16,543 nt of DNA. It comes from JAABRE01 sp964413275 (GTDB lineage Bacteria; Cyanobacteriota; Cyanobacteriia; Cyanobacteriales; JAABRE01). The stretch lies in contig CAYPSO010000101.1 of the NCBI GenBank assembly GCA_964413275.1, forward strand, positions 1-16,543. Direction: 5' to 3'. Made by a program: the position numbers and the translations under genes. Under the pieces are notes generated by a model. The model did not search any database and had not been told where the DNA came from. It worked only from the letters and a program-made list of their open reading frames with translations. This document shows positions 14,965 through 16,543 of this stretch, piece by piece (the first letter of the stretch is position 1; each line of letters opens with the position of its first letter).

Positions 14965-15369
14965 TTAAACTGATTGTTCTGATTGTTCTGATTTACTATT
15001 TACAAATTGACGTAAACTAAGTAAAGCAAAAGTTTGCCCTAAATTTAAAGGTAAACAAGAAATTCCTTCTAAACGAGATTGTATCCAATTATCTCCCCAA
15101 TACCATTCATGATAACCATCAATTCCTTGGCTTAAAATAAAGCGTAAACATTGCTGATTGGATATTTGTACGTAATGTTTTACGGGAATTGCAGCAACCC
15201 AACTAATAAACTCTGCTCCTGTGGTTAATTCTTGAGGGAATTTATCGTTAAAACGGTGTTGTGGCAACCATTTTATAATTTCTTCTCGTTTTAGCAAGCT
15301 ATGAGTAATTACTTTGGCAGGTGCTTTTACTTCAATGCGAATTTCACTTTGTTGAAAATTACCAAACAT
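14965..15369 (-). CDS. SRPBCC-like conserved hypothetical protein
   Basis: 134 residues, soluble, no signal peptide or membrane span. The pattern of an N-terminal strand (IRIEVKAPAKVITHSLLKREEIIKWLP), a strand-rich middle (GAEFISWVAAIPVKHYVQI, CLRFILSQGIDGYHEWYWGD) and a C-terminal amphipathic helix (GQTFALLSLRQFV) resembles the START/SRPBCC ligand-binding fold; this is pattern recognition and no catalytic residues can be named. The tail SEQSEQSV comes from a short 9-base tandem duplication (gattgttct, about 14976-14995). ATG 15369 follows the Uma2 remnant's stop by 5 bases, with agga just upstream, so translation was probably coupled to that gene. Its promoter may have been lost when the Uma2 5' half was removed. 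Confidence 0.7.
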   Translation of the reverse strand: MFGNFQQSEIRIEVKAPAKVITHSLLKREEIIKWLPQHRFNDKFPQELTTGAEFISWVAAIPVKHYVQISNQQCLRFILSQGIDGYHEWYWGDNWIQSRLEGISCLPLNLGQTFALLSLRQFVNSKSEQSEQSV

Positions 15370-15374
15370 AATAA

Positions 15375-15785
15375 TTAATCCTGACTATTAAAATTAACTC
15401 TTTCATAAATATCTGCTAAAGTAACAGAAAAATCAAGGGATTCTAAAGTTGAAATTGACTCTAGTTGATCGTAATCTGTTAATACCCATTTACCCTCTTG
15501 ATTTTTAGCAAATTGTTGTACTGCATCTTTATATTGATCGATTAAAATATATTCTTGAAAATCAGGAATAGAACGATAATAATCAAATTTTGTACCCTTG
15601 TCATAATCTTGAATTGACTTTGATAAGACTTCGACAATTAATAAAGGATTTGTAACCGTAGTTTCTCCCTTCCCATTGTCAATTGGTTTATCTTTAATTC
15701 CCATTAAATCAGGATAGGTATATTGTTTATGATTCGGTATCCATAAACGTACATCGCCAATAAATACTCTATAATTTTTCCTTAA
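15375..15785 (-). pseudogene. 5'-truncated Uma2-family (DUF820) nuclease-like gene
   Basis: The complement shows the C-terminal part of a Uma2 protein: LRKNYRVFIGDVRLWIP (from 15785), YTYPDLMGIKDKPI, NPLLIVEVLSKSIQDYDKG, KFDYYRSIPDFQEYILIDQ. The PD and VEV positions of the PD-(D/E)XK-like core are both present. Upstream of 15785 homology stops abruptly and the frame hits TAG (15788-15786), exactly where IS1 transposase coding begins on the other strand. Full Uma2 proteins have about 180-200 residues, so roughly the first third is gone. An internal ATG at 15704 would start after the PD motif, giving 109 residues and probably no activity. Such genes are highly multiplied in cyanobacteria. Confidence 0.8.
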
Positions 15786-16041
15786 CTAGAGAGAACTAAC
15801 GGGATTGTCCGACATCAGACAGATCGGTGGCATCGGCGACAGAATAAATTTGCCAAGGTCTGGGAGCAGACGGAAGCAACAGTAAGGTTAGTAGTCAGCT
15901 ATTTCAATTGGATTTGGGTTCATAGTTCTAATGGCAATACAGCAGCAGAAAGGTCTGGTTTAGCGGGAGCGCAAGCGCTGCTGCCAGCAGTTCGCTCCTT
16001 GGAGTTGGAATGACTTGCTTACCTATCCCACACTTTGCTGA
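15786..16041 (+). pseudogene. IS1-family transposase, 3' fragment, disrupted
   Basis: The plus strand reads LERTNGIVRHQTDRWHRRQN, KFAKVWEQTEATVRLVVSYF and NWIWVHSSNG up to AERSGLA, typical of the C-terminal half of cyanobacterial IS1-type transposases. The expected end, WSWNDLLTYPTLC followed by TGA (16039-16041), is found one frame over, after a 37-base interruption at 15963-15999. The 5' half of the gene and the left end of the element are missing; the Uma2 remnant begins directly at its left side. Dead copy. The 130 bases after it (to about 16160) are AT-rich without a recognisable gene. Confidence 0.85.
15963..15999. mobile_element. Small palindromic insertion inside the IS1 relic
   Basis: About 37 bases separate AERSGLA from WSWNDLL and cause a +1 shift. 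They fold into nested stems: ggagcg (15966-15971) with cgctcc (15993-15998), and inside it ctgct (15978-15982) gcc agcag (15986-15990). GC content is much higher than the surroundings. Some of the 37 bases may be original codons, so the exact borders are uncertain. Resembles small dispersed palindromes of cyanobacteria. Confidence 0.6.
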
Positions 16042-16161
16042 TGCACTACCAGAAATACTTATCAGAAAATAAATATACCTATTTTTTATTAATAGTTGAC
16101 TGTGCAAGTATTTTTGTTTAGGCACTTATAAATAAATTTTTTACTGAAATATTTTAGAAAA

Positions 16162-16203
16162 AAAGTAAAAGCTCTTGACTTTTACTTTAGTTTGTTATAT
16201 AAA
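16162..16203 (+). promoter_or_regulatory. tRNA-Phe promoter overlapped by a perfect 10-bp inverted repeat
   Basis: TTGACT (16175-16180), a 17-base spacer and TATAAA (16198-16203) form a near-consensus sigma70-type promoter, with the tRNA beginning 33 bases after the -10. The -35 lies in the loop and right arm of a perfect inverted repeat, aaagtaaaag (16162-16171) and cttttacttt (16179-16188), which could be an operator or the end of an upstream transcript. Confidence 0.65.
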
Positions 16204-16235
16204 TGTATATGTGCCAAATTTAGGAATACACATTA

Positions 16236-16308
<73 letters not shown>

Positions 16309-16543
16309 CTTCTCTTAACTACTCATTATTAAAAGGTTTTGGTTATTTGTTGATTAGTTCGGGTGACACTATAACCCCGCTTTCTAGCAACTTTCTATCA
16401 ATTTCTTATTAGATAAGGTTTCTTTATGCGATCGCCTTTTAATTTACCAATTATACCTGAGAATGAAAACGCCCTGCGATCTGAGGACACGGCTACTCTT
16501 TTATTGGGCATATTTTATTGTTAGGTTTTGGTTAAACCAGCTT
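16309..16543. other. Region after tRNA-Phe without an assured gene
   Basis: A possible weak hairpin lies at about 16360-16380 (cgggt and acccc). At 16426 an ATG preceded by aagg opens a 32-codon frame (MRSPFNLPIIPENE to TAG 16524) that overlaps a HIP1 site, GCGATCGC, at 16428-16435. The peptide shows no family signal and may be chance or the damaged start of a gene that runs off the window. Nothing else is visible. Confidence 0.3.

Noticed and set aside
15375..15704. Intact short Uma2 protein starting at ATG 15704
   Set aside because: Clear Uma2 homology continues upstream to 15785, and the ATG lies within the PDLM motif, so it is an internal Met of a truncated gene.
15928..16125. Minus-strand 65-codon frame
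   Set aside because: Runs antisense through the IS1 relic and its palindromic insertion; no coherent protein.

Overview
The window comes from the chromosome of an AT-rich cyanobacterium. The evidence is a cyanobacterial-type phosphoenolpyruvate carboxylase, an ATP synthase beta-epsilon gene pair standing apart from the other atp genes (the cyanobacterial and plastid arrangement), a radical SAM/DUF2344 fusion protein common in cyanobacteria, heptanucleotide tandem repeats, HIP1 sites (GCGATCGC) and relics of cyanobacterial-type transposons. From memory, base composition and protein flavour resemble unicellular Chroococcales such as Geminocystis or Cyanobacterium, but genus cannot be fixed from the sequence alone.

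Layout. 1-2992 (minus): the first 997 codons of a large secreted two-partner-secretion exoprotein with a signal peptide and filamentous-haemagglutinin N-terminal domain; it has no stop before the left edge. 3000-3323: its promoter with an inverted repeat, then a MITE-like element and further inverted repeats. 3324-6401 (minus): ppc. 6402-6620: heptamer tandem repeats reaching into the stop codon of a small membrane-protein gene (6616-6813, minus). 7104-10090 (plus): a STAS anti-sigma-factor-antagonist-like protein, then the radical SAM protein, whose best start is GTG 7529. 10303-12261 (plus): atpD and atpC with a hairpin between them and a strong stem-loop after them. 12329-12637 (minus): a decayed DDE transposase carrying a nested 33-bp insertion. 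12729-13883 (minus): a ferrochelatase-family protein with a histidine-rich tail. 14022-14954 (plus): a 37-residue membrane miniprotein and exonuclease III (xth). 14965-15785 (minus): an SRPBCC-like protein and the 3' part of a Uma2 gene, cut off by a 5'-truncated IS1-type transposase relic (15786-16041, plus) that itself carries a small palindromic insertion. 16175-16308: promoter and gene for tRNA-Phe(GAA). Nothing certain follows.

The genes do not form one pathway. Core metabolism (anaplerotic CO2 fixation, ATP synthesis, DNA repair, translation) is interleaved with one large surface protein and with several generations of small mobile DNA. I found no convincing new defence system, CRISPR array or biosynthetic cluster. 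The most unusual items are nested insertions inside dead transposases, heptamer repeats shared by two intergenic regions in opposite orientations, the His-tailed chelatase, and two small membrane proteins.
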